Of a stretch of DNA of 64,000 nucleotides, positions 28,699-38,307 are shown in pieces. Position 1 is the stretch's first letter, and each line of letters opens with the position of its first letter. Under the pieces are notes generated by a model. That model saw only the letters and a program-made list of their open reading frames with translations. It was not told the origin of the DNA and searched no databases. The DNA comes from Enterobacteriaceae endosymbiont of Donacia thalassina. Lineage in GTDB: Bacteria > Pseudomonadota > Gammaproteobacteria > Enterobacterales > Enterobacteriaceae. A program made the translations under genes and the position numbers. Location of the stretch: assembly GCF_012568245.1 (NCBI RefSeq), contig NZ_CP046188.1, positions 398,342-462,341 on the forward strand, in the 5' to 3' direction.

Positions 28699-29970
28699 TT
28701 AAAATAATTCTAAATTTATTAATTCTTGTATTTTTTGACGACGTCTAATAATTTTTGGAATATTATTTTCAAGTAAAATTTCGGGAATCAAAGGTCTACT
28801 ATTATAATTAGAAGACATTGAGGCACCATAGGCTCCAGTATCATGAAATATTAAATAATCGCCTCTAACGACTAGAGGTAATTTAAAATAAGAAATTTCA
28901 CCATTATCTAGTTGTGTAAATATATCTCCTGATTCACATAAAGGACCAGCAATAACAGTATTTATTTTTGGATAATTAGACATATCTTTACCTAAATAAG
29001 AAATAGCAGATATATAATGATAACTACCATACATTACTGGTCTAATAAAATCATTAAAACCGGCATCTACTATAACAAATCTTTTATTTTTTATATTTTT
29101 TATAGCACATACTTGACAAATTAAAACTCCTGATTCTGCTACTAAAAATCTTCCTGGTTCAATTTCTAATTTTATATTTTTTTTAAAAATATTAGTAATA
29201 ATATTTCTGGTATTATTCCATAATTTAAAATAATGATTAGTATTAACTTCAATATCATTTTTTTTATATGGTATAGATAATCCTCCACCAGCTGATATCA
29301 TATTAATTTTTGGCATGTAAGGTTGTAATACATACTCTAACATTGAATCACATACTTTTTGTAAATGTTTATAATTAACTCCTGAACCTATATGCATATG
29401 TATTCCAATTAAATTTAAATTATATTTTTTTATAAAATAAATTGATTTTTTTAAATCTGCATACCAAATACCATGTTTACTATTTTCACCTCCAGTATTT
29501 GTCCTTTTATTATGCCCATTACCAAAACCAGGATTAATTCTTAACCATATATTATGACCTTTTGAAATATTACCTAATTGATGTAACATATCTATTGAAC
29601 CAATATTTACAGTAATATTTAGTTCAATGATACGTTTTAATGTTTGTTTATCAAAAATATCAGATGTAAATACAATATCATCTATATTTTTTGGATTATA
29701 TCCAGCAATTAATGCTCTTTCTATTTCACCTAATGAAATAGCATCTACTTTAACTCCCTCATATTTCATGAGTTTTAAAATATTTATATTAGAACAAGAT
29801 TTTTGTGCAAATCTTATTATATCAAAATTTTTTAATTGTAAAATTTTTTTTTTTATGTTTTCTGCACAATATAACCAAAAAGGTGTTTTATATTTCTTTA
29901 TTAGAAATAAAATAGTTTCAATTGCAATATTATTTTTATTATAATTTTTATCAAAAATATGTATTTTCAT
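28699..29970 (-). CDS. lysA: LysA, diaminopimelate decarboxylase
   Basis: 423 residues (E. coli 420). The PLP lysine is K57 in IIRFAQKSCSN. GIHMHIGSG, ISAGGGLSIPY, EPGRFLVAESG, VDAGFNDFIRPVMYG, GPLCESGDIF and FHDTGAYGASMSS cover the PLP barrel and the dimer active site. It makes L-lysine from meso-diaminopimelate, the last step of lysine synthesis and a typical nutritional provision step of insect symbionts. No lysR activator lies next to it, unlike in E. coli, so expression is probably constitutive. Confidence 0.99.
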   Translation of the reverse strand: MKIHIFDKNYNKNNIAIETILFLIKKYKTPFWLYCAENIKKKILQLKNFDIIRFAQKSCSNINILKLMKYEGVKVDAISLGEIERALIAGYNPKNIDDIVFTSDIFDKQTLKRIIELNITVNIGSIDMLHQLGNISKGHNIWLRINPGFGNGHNKRTNTGGENSKHGIWYADLKKSIYFIKKYNLNLIGIHMHIGSGVNYKHLQKVCDSMLEYVLQPYMPKINMISAGGGLSIPYKKNDIEVNTNHYFKLWNNTRNIITNIFKKNIKLEIEPGRFLVAESGVLICQVCAIKNIKNKRFVIVDAGFNDFIRPVMYGSYHYISAISYLGKDMSNYPKINTVIAGPLCESGDIFTQLDNGEISYFKLPLVVRGDYLIFHDTGAYGASMSSNYNSRPLIPEILLENNIPKIIRRRQKIQELINLELF

Positions 29971-30315
29971 TTTTATACCTTATAAATTATAATATTCTAT
30001 AAAAAATATTTATAATAAATATTTATATAATTAATTATATAACTATTCATATTTATATAAATAAAAAAATATTAATATTAATTTATAATGATACAGATAT
30101 TTTAAAATTTGTTAATATAAATATAGACTTTAATAAATTTAGTAGCCAAGATACTTTATCTATGTTATTTATAAAATAAAATATTTAAAATAAATAATAA
30201 TTATTTATATAATTTACTAAAAGAATTTATTATAATTTAATTTATTATTAATAAAATAATATTTTAAACTTAAATTATATAAATTTTTTAATATATTGAA
30301 ATTCAGGGAAAAATA
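29971..30315. other. AT-rich spacer between lysA and ptsH
   Basis: 345 bases between divergent genes. Nearly all is A and T, except a short more complex stretch around 30120-30165 containing TAGCCAAGATACTTTATC. Frames through it are open for about 50 codons on the plus strand (ending 30180) and about 34 on the minus, without a start codon or a match I recognise. It may be the last remnant of a lost gene. No tRNA or riboswitch fold is apparent. Promoters for lysA and ptsH must lie here. Confidence 0.5.
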
Positions 30316-30570
30316 ATGTTACAAAAAGAAATTATTATTCATAATAATCATGGTTTTCACACTCGTCCAGCAGCAATCTTTGTAAAAGAAGCTAAAAATT
30401 TTATATCAGATATTACAATTACATCTAAAGGGAAAACAGTAAATGCTAAAAGTTTATTTAAAATACAAACTTTAGGATTAACTAAAGGAACTTTAATTAT
30501 TTTAAAAACTTCAGGAATAGATGAAAAAAATGCTATAGAACATTTGACTAAAATTATTCAAAAATTATAA
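30316..30570 (+). CDS. ptsH: HPr, phosphocarrier protein of the PTS
   Basis: 84 residues (E. coli 85). Phosphorylation site His15 is in NNHGFHTRPAA and Ser46 in AKSLFKI. It receives phosphate from enzyme I and passes it to sugar-specific EIIA. A CAGGGA ribosome site precedes the ATG. First gene of ptsH-ptsI-crr, separated from ptsI by 139 bp; cysK, which precedes it in E. coli, is absent. Confidence 0.99.
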   Translation: MLQKEIIIHNNHGFHTRPAAIFVKEAKNFISDITITSKGKTVNAKSLFKIQTLGLTKGTLIILKTSGIDEKNAIEHLTKIIQKL

Positions 30571-30709
30571 AAAATTTTTTAGTTTTATAAAATATAATTT
30601 TTAAAATTATTTCTCTAATTAAATTAATTAGTAATATATAAAATTATTTAAATTTTATTTTATTAATATTTAATATAAAATTATTATATAATTAATAGAG
30701 GTAAAAAAT

Positions 30710-32443
30710 ATGATTTCAGGAATTTTAGCTTCTCCTGGTATTTCTTTTGGTAAAGCTTTTTTATTAAAAAAAGATAATATTATTATTAATCGTAATAAAA
30801 TTACTGATAATCAAATTAATATAGAAATTAATAAATTTTTAAATAGCCAGAAAAAATCTATAAAACAAATAGAAAAAATAAAAGAAAAATTATTACAGGA
30901 TTTAAATTCTGAAAAAGAATTAATTCTTGATGGACATATTCTTTTTTTAGAAGATGAAGAAATGACAAAAGAAATTATTTTTTTAATAAAAAATAATTTA
31001 TTATCAGCAGATGCTGCTGTAGATTCAGTAATAAAATCTCAAATTAAAATATTAGAAAATTTAAATGATAAGTATTTAAAAGAAAGAATTATTGATATAA
31101 AAGATATTGGAGATCGTTTAGTAAAAAACATTTTAAATTTAAATATTCTTAATTTAAATGAAATAAGTGAAAAAGTAATTTTAATTGCAAAAGATCTTAC
31201 ACCATCAGAAACAGCTCAGTTAAATTTAAAAAAAATTTTAGGTTTTATTACTGATTTAGGAAGTAAAACTTCTCATACAGCTATAATGGCACGTTCATTA
31301 GAAATACCAGCTATTGTTGGTACCGGTAATATAACTACTAAAGTTAAAACAAATGATTATATTATTTTAGATAGTATTAATAATTCTATTTATATAAATC
31401 CTTCTATTAATAAAATTAAAGAAAAAAAAATATTATATAATAAATATATAATAGAAAAAGAAAAATTTAAAAAAAATAGTAATTTACCAGCTAAAACTAA
31501 AGATAATTATCAAGTTAAAATATGTGCTAATATAGGATCATTAAAAGAATTAAATAATGTTATTAAAAATGGTGCTGACGGTATTGGATTATATAGAACA
31601 GAATTTTTATTTATGAATCGTAATTCTTTACCTACAGAAGAAGAACAATTTTATATTTATAAATCTATAGCTAAAAGTATGAGTAATAAATCAGTTATTA
31701 TTAGAACTATGGATATAGGAGGTGATAAAAAAATTCCATATATGAATTTACCTAAAGAAGAAAATCCATTTTTAGGCTATAGAGCGATTAGAATAAGTAT
31801 AGATCGTAAAGATATTTTACATACACAATTAAGAGCTATTCTAAGAGCTTCTATTTTTGGGAAATTATATATAATGTTTCCTATGATTATTTCAGTAGAA
31901 GAAGTTTTATTCTTAAAAGAAGAATTAAATTTTTTGAAAAAACAATTACAAAAACAAAAATATAATTTTAATAAAAATATTCCTATAGGAATAATGATAG
32001 AAACACCTGCCTCAGCTATAATAGCTCATTATTTAATAAAAGAAATAGATTTTTTTAGTATAGGAACTAATGATTTAACTCAATATACATTAGCTGTGGA
32101 TCGAGGAAATGATTTAATTTCGCATTTATATAATCCTATTCATCCTGCTATATTATTTTTAATTAAGAAAGTAATAGATGCTTCACATGCAGAAGGAAAA
32201 TGGACAGGAATGTGTGGAGAATTAGCAAGTGATGAATGTTTTATACCTGTATTATTAGGAATGGGGTTAGATGAACTTAGTATGAGTGCTATTTCTATCC
32301 CAAAAATCAAAAATATTATTCGTAATATAGAAATAAGAAAAGTAAAAGAATTAGTTAATGATGTTTTATTACAACCTACAATTAAAAATATTAAGAATTT
32401 ATTATTAAAATTTAATAAAAAAAATAATTTTTCTAAAGGGTAA
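30710..32443 (+). CDS. ptsI: PTS enzyme I (phosphoenolpyruvate-protein phosphotransferase)
   Basis: 577 residues (E. coli 575). Phospho-histidine H189 lies in [21 protein letters not shown]. The C-terminal PEP-binding barrel has [45 protein letters not shown] and the catalytic Cys in MCGELASDE. It is the entry point of PTS phosphate flow from PEP. An AGAGGT ribosome site precedes the ATG. Confidence 0.99.
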   Translation: MISGILASPGISFGKAFLLKKDNIIINRNKITDNQINIEINKFLNSQKKSIKQIEKIKEKLLQDLNSEKELILDGHILFLEDEEMTKEIIFLIKNNLLSADAAVDSVIKSQIKILENLNDKYLKERIIDIKDIGDRLVKNILNLNILNLNEISEKVILIAKDLTPSETAQLNLKKILGFITDLGSKTSHTAIMARSLEIPAIVGTGNITTKVKTNDYIILDSINNSIYINPSINKIKEKKILYNKYIIEKEKFKKNSNLPAKTKDNYQVKICANIGSLKELNNVIKNGADGIGLYRTEFLFMNRNSLPTEEEQFYIYKSIAKSMSNKSVIIRTMDIGGDKKIPYMNLPKEENPFLGYRAIRISIDRKDILHTQLRAILRASIFGKLYIMFPMIISVEEVLFLKEELNFLKKQLQKQKYNFNKNIPIGIMIETPASAIIAHYLIKEIDFFSIGTNDLTQYTLAVDRGNDLISHLYNPIHPAILFLIKKVIDASHAEGKWTGMCGELASDECFIPVLLGMGLDELSMSAISIPKIKNIIRNIEIRKVKELVNDVLLQPTIKNIKNLLLKFNKKNNFSKG

Positions 32444-32447
32444 TCAA

Positions 32448-32954
32448 ATGAATATTTTTTCTAATTTTTTTAAAAAAAAACAAAAAAAAATTGAAATTAC
32501 TAAAATATTTGCTCCTATTTCAGGAAATATAATAGATATAGAAAAAGTTCCTGATGTTGTATTTTCAGATAAAATTGTAGGAGATGGTGTTGCTATTAAT
32601 CCTACTGGTAATATTATAGTTGCTCCTATTGATGGAATTATTGGTAATATTTTTGAAACTAATCATGCTTTTTCAATAAAAACATTAAATGGGATAGAAT
32701 TATTTGTGCATTTTGGTATTGATACAGTAAATTTAAAAGGTCTAGGATTTATAAGAAAATTTGATTTAAAAAAAAATAATGTAGTTAAAAAAGGTGAAAT
32801 CATTATTGAATTAGATTTGAATTTTTTAAAAAAAAAAGCTAAATCTATATATACTCCAGTAATAATTTCTAATGTTGAAAAAATTAATAAAATAATAAAA
32901 TATTCTGGAAATGTTATTGCTGGTATTGATCCTATTTTAAATGTTTATAAATAA
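32448..32954 (+). CDS. crr: EIIA-Glc, glucose-type PTS phosphocarrier
   Basis: 168 residues (E. coli 169). The two active-site histidines are H73 (FETNHAFSI) and phosphorylated H88 ([13 protein letters not shown]). KIFAPISGN and the [10 protein letters not shown] strand match the family. It feeds a membrane EIIBC for glucose, N-acetylglucosamine or a similar sugar; the partner is outside the window. It starts 4 nt after ptsI, so translation is probably coupled. The regulatory targets in E. coli, such as adenylate cyclase, are often missing in symbionts. Confidence 0.99.
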   Translation: MNIFSNFFKKKQKKIEITKIFAPISGNIIDIEKVPDVVFSDKIVGDGVAINPTGNIIVAPIDGIIGNIFETNHAFSIKTLNGIELFVHFGIDTVNLKGLGFIRKFDLKKNNVVKKGEIIIELDLNFLKKKAKSIYTPVIISNVEKINKIIKYSGNVIAGIDPILNVYK

Positions 32955-32970
32955 AAAATTTTTAAAAAAG

Positions 32971-33006
32971 CATTTTTTAATAATAAAAAATAATTATTAA
33001 AAAATG
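32971..33006. terminator. Hairpin between crr and ruvC
   Basis: A perfect 14-bp stem (CATTTTTTAATAAT at 32971-32984, complement at 32993-33006) with an 8-nt loop lies 16 nt after crr and 47 nt from the end of convergent ruvC. It is AT-rich but placed as a bidirectional terminator. Confidence 0.6.
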
Positions 33007-33053
33007 TCATTTAAATATTTACAAACAAATATAAAATATTTAAAATAATTTTT

Positions 33054-33524
33054 TTATAAATGAATAAGACTATGTGTAATTGCAATTGCTAATGCATCAG
33101 CTTCATCTTTTTTTGGATAATAAGGTAATTTTAATAACATAAAAACTGCGTCTTGTATTTGTTTTTTATTTGCATGTCCGAAACCGGTAATAGTCATTTT
33201 AACTTTACTTGCTGAATATTCAAATACATTAAGATTATGATTCACAGCTGAAATTATTGCCGCACTTCTTGCATGTCCTAATTTTAATGCAGAATCTGCA
33301 TTTTTAGACATAAAAATTTGTTCTATAGCAAAATTATCAGGTTTAAATTTTTTTATTATTTTACTTATATCTTTATAAATCATTTTTAATCTTGTAGGAA
33401 AATTATTAATTTTAAAAGTTAAAATACAACCACTATTAATATAAATTATTTTATTTTTAAATTTTTTAATTAAACCATATCCTGTAATTCTAGATCCTGG
33501 ATCAATACCTAAAATTATTTTCAT
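33054..33524 (-). CDS. ruvC: RuvC, Holliday junction resolvase
   Basis: 156 residues (E. coli 173; the C-terminal tail is shorter). Acidic catalytic residues are kept in [23 protein letters not shown] and [14 protein letters not shown]. It cuts four-way junctions in concert with RuvAB. Those genes, next to ruvC in E. coli, are not here; crr follows instead. Third gene of the aspS-yebC-ruvC block. Confidence 0.98.
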   Translation of the reverse strand: MKIILGIDPGSRITGYGLIKKFKNKIIYINSGCILTFKINNFPTRLKMIYKDISKIIKKFKPDNFAIEQIFMSKNADSALKLGHARSAAIISAVNHNLNVFEYSASKVKMTITGFGHANKKQIQDAVFMLLKLPYYPKKDEADALAIAITHSLIHL

Positions 33525-33563
33525 AATATTTTATTTTTTTTATTATAAGAAAATATTTGTTTA

Positions 33564-34274
33564 CTAAATTTCAGCATCATGATAAACATTTTTTATATCT
33601 TCACATTTTTTACATAAAGATAAAAAATCAATTAATTTATTTTTTGTTAAAACATTTATTTTTTTTTTTATAAATGGTTTAATAATTAATTTAATTTTTA
33701 TGGGTTTTATTTTAAAATTTTTTATTTCTTTAGTAAGAATTTTATATCTTTTTTTTGAAAAAATTATTTGAATAATTTTTTTATTCAAAAGAATATCTTC
33801 TGCTTTTAATTTTTCTGCTATATCAATAATATCATTTAAGTTATTTTTATATAAATATGAAATAAAAATTTTTTTTTTAAATATATAACTAACTGCACCT
33901 TGTGGTTTTAAATTACCTCCAATCTTATTTAAAATATTACGTATAAAAGAAACAGTTCTATTATTATTATCTGTTAAACATGAAATCATTATTGCAATAT
34001 TATCAGGACCATAACCTTCATAATAAATTTCTTTTAGTTTTTTATTATCTTTTTTTTTTTCCAAAATATTATTAATTACTGATCTACTCATATTAACTGA
34101 TAATGCTTTTTCGATAATTAAACGTAATTTAGAATTATATTTTGGATTTATATTTTTACTAATTTTGATTACTGAATGTAATTCTTTAATAATTTTAGAA
34201 AAAATTTTATCTTTTTTATTATCTTGAGATGCTTTACGATAACGCATATTAGACCATTTACTATGTCCAGACAT
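33564..34274 (-). CDS. yebC: YebC/PmpR family protein, translation-associated factor
   Basis: 236 residues (E. coli 246). It starts MSGHSKWSNMRYRKASQDNKKDKIFSKI. The family block KEIYYEGYGPDNIAIMISCLTDN, and GGNLKPQGAVSYIF follow; the last third is more diverged. Family members act as transcription regulators or as factors relieving ribosome stalling at proline stretches (as shown for the human and Bacillus homologues). Between aspS and ruvC as in E. coli. Confidence 0.97.
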   Translation of the reverse strand: MSGHSKWSNMRYRKASQDNKKDKIFSKIIKELHSVIKISKNINPKYNSKLRLIIEKALSVNMSRSVINNILEKKKDNKKLKEIYYEGYGPDNIAIMISCLTDNNNRTVSFIRNILNKIGGNLKPQGAVSYIFKKKIFISYLYKNNLNDIIDIAEKLKAEDILLNKKIIQIIFSKKRYKILTKEIKNFKIKPIKIKLIIKPFIKKKINVLTKNKLIDFLSLCKKCEDIKNVYHDAEI

Positions 34275-34312
34275 AAAATAATATTCCTTTTATTATTATT
34301 TTTAAATCAATA

Positions 34313-36058
34313 TCATAAGTAGGATAATCCTAAATCTTTTAAAAGATTAAAATTAATTTTATTAGGAGCTTGAGTTAATAAACAATTTGCTGATGTAGTT
34401 TTTGGAAAAGCAATAACATCACGAATATTATTCGTATTAGTTAATAACATAATTAATCTATCTAATCCCAAAGCTATTCCTATATGTGGAGGTGTACCAA
34501 ATTTTAAAGCTTCTAAAAAAAAACCAAAATTCTTTTTTTGCATTGATTCATTCATTTTAAGAAAATTAAATATTTTTTTTTGTATTTTATAATTATTAAT
34601 TCGTGAAGAACCACTTCCTATTTCATAACCATTAATTACTAAATCATATGATTCAGATATTATTTTGTAAGGATTTTCTTTTAAAAAAAGATCTATATTT
34701 TTTATAAAATGATTTTTAGGTGATGTAAATGGATGATTCATAGAAACTAATTTACCTATTTTATCTTTTTTAAATAAAGGAAAATCAATTATCCATAATG
34801 GATACCATTTATTTTTTTCAATAAGATTGAAATCTTTTCCTAATTTTTTGCGTAAATGTCCCATAGAGGAAATATTATCATTGATAATTTCAGTTCCAAT
34901 AAAAATAATATCATTGTGATCACATTTATTTATTTTAATAAAATCTTCAATTTGTCTATTAGTTAAATCAATAATAAAATTATCTTTTATATTTAAGATA
35001 TTTATCAACTTATTATTATTTACTTGAAATATATTTAAATCATTTGTACCATATTTTTTAATATAACATATATATTTTTCTAAATCTTTTATTTTTAAAT
35101 TAGATAAATATCTATTTTTAATAGAAATTGAAATTATTCTATTTTTATTTTTTTTAATAAAAAAATTATTTAAATCTATAAGTTTTAATTTATTTCTTAA
35201 ATCAGGTTTATCTGTACCATAATATTGCATTGATTTTTTAAAAGTTAATACTTTAAATTTATTTAAAGATATTTTTTTTATATTTTTCCATATATAAAAA
35301 ATCATTTTTTCTATAAAATTTCTAAATACTTTTGAATTTATAAAAGATATTTCTATATCAATTTGTGTAAATTCTGGTTGACGATCTGAACGTAAATCTT
35401 CATCACGAAAACATTTCGCAATTTGATAATAACGATCTAATCCAGAAATCATTAATAATTGTTTGAAAATTTGTGGAGATTGAGGTAATGCATAAAAATT
35501 ATGTTTATGTATTCTACTTGGTACTAAATAATCTCTTGATCCTTCTGGTGTTGAATTTGTTAAAATAGGAGTTTCAATATTTAAAAAATTATTTTTTTCT
35601 AGAAAATTTCTAATATAACTTACTACAATAGATCTTTTTTTTAAAATTTTAATCATTTTCATTTGTCTTAAATCTAAATATCGATATTTTAATCTAGTTT
35701 CTTCAGTATTAATCATATTAATATCAATAGGTAATGATTTAGATTTGTTAAGTATAATTATACTAAATACAATAATTTCTATTTCACCAGTAAATAAATT
35801 TAAATTTTTATTTTTTTTTGTTCTTTCTACTATTTTACCTTTAATTTTTACACAAAAATTATTACGTAGTTTACTTGCTAAACTATAAGCTATTTTATAT
35901 TGAGGTTTAAATACTGCTTGAATAACACCTTCTCTATCTTTTAAATTAATAAAAATTAATTTTCCTAAATTTCTATAACTATCTACCCAACCATAAAGAA
36001 TAATTTCCTTATTTATATATTTTTTATTAATTTCCCCACAGTAAATTTTTTTTTTCAT
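34313..36058 (-). CDS. aspS: Aspartyl-tRNA synthetase
   Basis: 581 residues (E. coli 590). The anticodon-binding OB fold has ILYGWVDSYRNLG. Class II motifs are present: motif 2 with FRDEDLRSDRQPEFTQIDIE, QSPQIFKQLLM before it, GYEIGSGSSR, and motif 3 with GIALGLDRLIMLL. The insertion (GAD) domain is short and diverged. First gene of aspS-yebC-ruvC. Confidence 0.99.
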   Translation of the reverse strand: MKKKIYCGEINKKYINKEIILYGWVDSYRNLGKLIFINLKDREGVIQAVFKPQYKIAYSLASKLRNNFCVKIKGKIVERTKKNKNLNLFTGEIEIIVFSIIILNKSKSLPIDINMINTEETRLKYRYLDLRQMKMIKILKKRSIVVSYIRNFLEKNNFLNIETPILTNSTPEGSRDYLVPSRIHKHNFYALPQSPQIFKQLLMISGLDRYYQIAKCFRDEDLRSDRQPEFTQIDIEISFINSKVFRNFIEKMIFYIWKNIKKISLNKFKVLTFKKSMQYYGTDKPDLRNKLKLIDLNNFFIKKNKNRIISISIKNRYLSNLKIKDLEKYICYIKKYGTNDLNIFQVNNNKLINILNIKDNFIIDLTNRQIEDFIKINKCDHNDIIFIGTEIINDNISSMGHLRKKLGKDFNLIEKNKWYPLWIIDFPLFKKDKIGKLVSMNHPFTSPKNHFIKNIDLFLKENPYKIISESYDLVINGYEIGSGSSRINNYKIQKKIFNFLKMNESMQKKNFGFFLEALKFGTPPHIGIALGLDRLIMLLTNTNNIRDVIAFPKTTSANCLLTQAPNKINFNLLKDLGLSYL

Positions 36059-36490
36059 TCATAAATCCTATATTTTAAAAATATTTGTTAAATATTTATA
36101 TTATTTATGTATAAAATATATTTTAATAATTGAATTTAAATATATATAATTTTATATAAAAATATTTATTCTTTTAAAAAGAATTATTTAAAAATTATGA
36201 AAATTTTAAAAATATTAATTTTAATAATTATAAAATCACATAAAATTTTTTTAAAAAATATGATATTTTATTAGATAGTTTAATTATTTTATTTAAATTA
36301 AATATTTTAAAATTTAAATTACATATTTAAAATTAGTTAATTATATCAATAAAAAATAAAAAAATATATTTTTATATTTTAAAAAAAAATAATATAAAAT
36401 TTTATTTATAAAATAAATATATACTTAATATATTAAGAATAATTATATTTATAATTAATATATTATTAAAATAATAAAAATAGGAAATAT
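36059..36490. other. AT-rich spacer between aspS and argS
   Basis: 432 bases between divergent genes, almost pure A and T. I see no ORF above about 25 codons, no RNA gene and no hairpin beyond what AT content gives. In E. coli about a dozen genes lie between aspS and argS, so this is the scar of that deletion. Promoters for both genes should be here. Confidence 0.55.
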
Positions 36491-38221
36491 ATGAATATAA
36501 AAAAAATTCTTTCTAAGAAAATTCATAAATCTATGGTTAAAATAGGTATTCCAGAAAAATATAATGTAATATTACGTTCATGTAAAAAAAAAGAATTAGG
36601 ACATTATCAAATTAATGGAATTATATCTGCAGCTATTCATTTAAAAATTAAACCTAATGATTTAGCTCTTAAATTAGTTAAAAATTTGAATATAAAAACA
36701 ATAATATCTAAGATTACAATATCTAATTTAGGATATATTAATCTTTTTATTAATAAACATTGGTTATCAAATCAAATTAATTTATTAATAAATTCTCAAA
36801 AATTAGGATTAACAGAAAAAATTATATCAGAAAATATTGTTATTGATTATTCAAGTCCTAATATAGCAAAAGAAATGCATGTTGGACATTTAAGATCTAC
36901 AATTATAGGAGATTGTATTGTAAGAATTTTATCTTTTGTTGGTCATAATGTTATAAAATCCAATCATATTGGTGATTGGGGAACAAATTTTGGAATACTT
37001 ATAGCTTTTTTAAAATTAAAAAATAAAAAAACAAACTTATTACTTTCTGATATAGAAAAATTATATAAACAGGCTCAAAAAAAATATGTTAAAGATATAA
37101 ATTTTGCAAAAAAAGCTAGATTATATGTAGTAAAATTACAAAAAAAAGATATTTCTTGTTTTAAGATATGGCAAAAAATAGTTAATATTACTATGAATTA
37201 TAATTACCAATTATATAAAAAACTTAATATTAAACTTACATATCATGATACTATGGGAGAAAGTATATATAATGATATGTTATCTGATTTAATTATAGAT
37301 TTAAAAAAAAAAGGTATAGCTATTAATAATAATGGAACTGTTATTATCCCTATAAAGGGAGAAAAAAATATAAAAGGAGAATTAATGGCTGTTATTATTC
37401 AGAAAAAAGATGGAGCATATCTTTATGCTACAACAGATATTGCATGTATTAAATATCGTTATGAAAAATTTAAAGCAAATAGAATTATTTATTATGTAGA
37501 TTCTCGTCAAAAACAGTATTTAAAACAAATTTTTCAAATAGCTAAAAAAGCAAAATATGTTCCTTCAAATATAAAATTAGAACATCATATGTTCGGTATG
37601 ATTTTAAATAAAAATAATAAACCTTTTAAAACAAGAGAAGGAGAAAATATAAAATTAAATGATTTAATAACTGAATCAGTTATAAGAGCTAAAAATATCA
37701 TTCTTAAAAAGAATCCTTCTATTAAAAAAGAAATATTAGAAGATTTATCCTTTAAAATTGGAATTGGAGCAATAAAATATGCTGATTTATCTAAAAATAG
37801 AATAAATAATTATATTTTTAGTTGGAATAAAATGTTATCTTTAGATGGTAATACATCTTTATATATTCAATATGCATATGTAAGAGCTATTTCTTTATTA
37901 AAGAAATCAAATATTAATTTAAAAAATTTTTTAAATTCAGAAATTAATTTTATAAATCATTATGAAGTTAATTTAGCTATATCATTTTTAGATTTTGAAG
38001 AAATTATTTTTAAAATTGTTAAAAAAGGTACTCCACACATATTATGTAATTGGTTATATAAAATTACAGTATTATTTACTCTATTTTATGAAAATTGTAA
38101 TATTTTAAATCTTAAGGATCATATACTAAAAATTAGTAGATTAAAAATAGTTTTTTTAACATCGTTATTTTTAAAAAGAGGATTATATTTATTAGGTATT
38201 AAAACTATAAAAAAAATATAA
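36491..38221 (+). CDS. argS: Arginyl-tRNA synthetase
   Basis: 576 residues (E. coli 577). The class I HIGH motif is HVGH at 130-133 in NIAKEMHVGHLRSTIIGD. SNHIGDWGTNFG, YATTDIACIKYR, and the KMSK-equivalent region GMILNKNNKPFKTREG follow; E. coli ArgS also lacks a canonical KMSKS. The DALR anticodon domain is at the end. A run of 14 T follows its stop (38243-38256). Confidence 0.99.
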   Translation: MNIKKILSKKIHKSMVKIGIPEKYNVILRSCKKKELGHYQINGIISAAIHLKIKPNDLALKLVKNLNIKTIISKITISNLGYINLFINKHWLSNQINLLINSQKLGLTEKIISENIVIDYSSPNIAKEMHVGHLRSTIIGDCIVRILSFVGHNVIKSNHIGDWGTNFGILIAFLKLKNKKTNLLLSDIEKLYKQAQKKYVKDINFAKKARLYVVKLQKKDISCFKIWQKIVNITMNYNYQLYKKLNIKLTYHDTMGESIYNDMLSDLIIDLKKKGIAINNNGTVIIPIKGEKNIKGELMAVIIQKKDGAYLYATTDIACIKYRYEKFKANRIIYYVDSRQKQYLKQIFQIAKKAKYVPSNIKLEHHMFGMILNKNNKPFKTREGENIKLNDLITESVIRAKNIILKKNPSIKKEILEDLSFKIGIGAIKYADLSKNRINNYIFSWNKMLSLDGNTSLYIQYAYVRAISLLKKSNINLKNFLNSEINFINHYEVNLAISFLDFEEIIFKIVKKGTPHILCNWLYKITVLFTLFYENCNILNLKDHILKISRLKIVFLTSLFLKRGLYLLGIKTIKKI

Positions 38222-38307
38222 AAAATATTAATAATAAATATATTTTTTTTTTTTTTAATACTATTATTTAATATTATTTTATATAAAAATTTTATTTTAC
38301 ATAATTT

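Noticed and set aside
29627..29944. 105-codon frame antisense to lysA
   Set aside because: Fully inside a strongly conserved gene on the other strand; no protein family recognised.
30120..30170. Possible tRNA gene
   Set aside because: No T-arm GTTCRANYC, no acceptor stem pairing and no cloverleaf could be formed.
36240..36320. Short frame MKILKILILIIIKSHKIF as a small membrane peptide
   Set aside because: About 25 codons in nearly pure A/T DNA without ribosome site; expected by chance.
38243..38256. Run of 14 T after argS as an intrinsic terminator
   Set aside because: No stable hairpin precedes it, so only a T tract can be reported.
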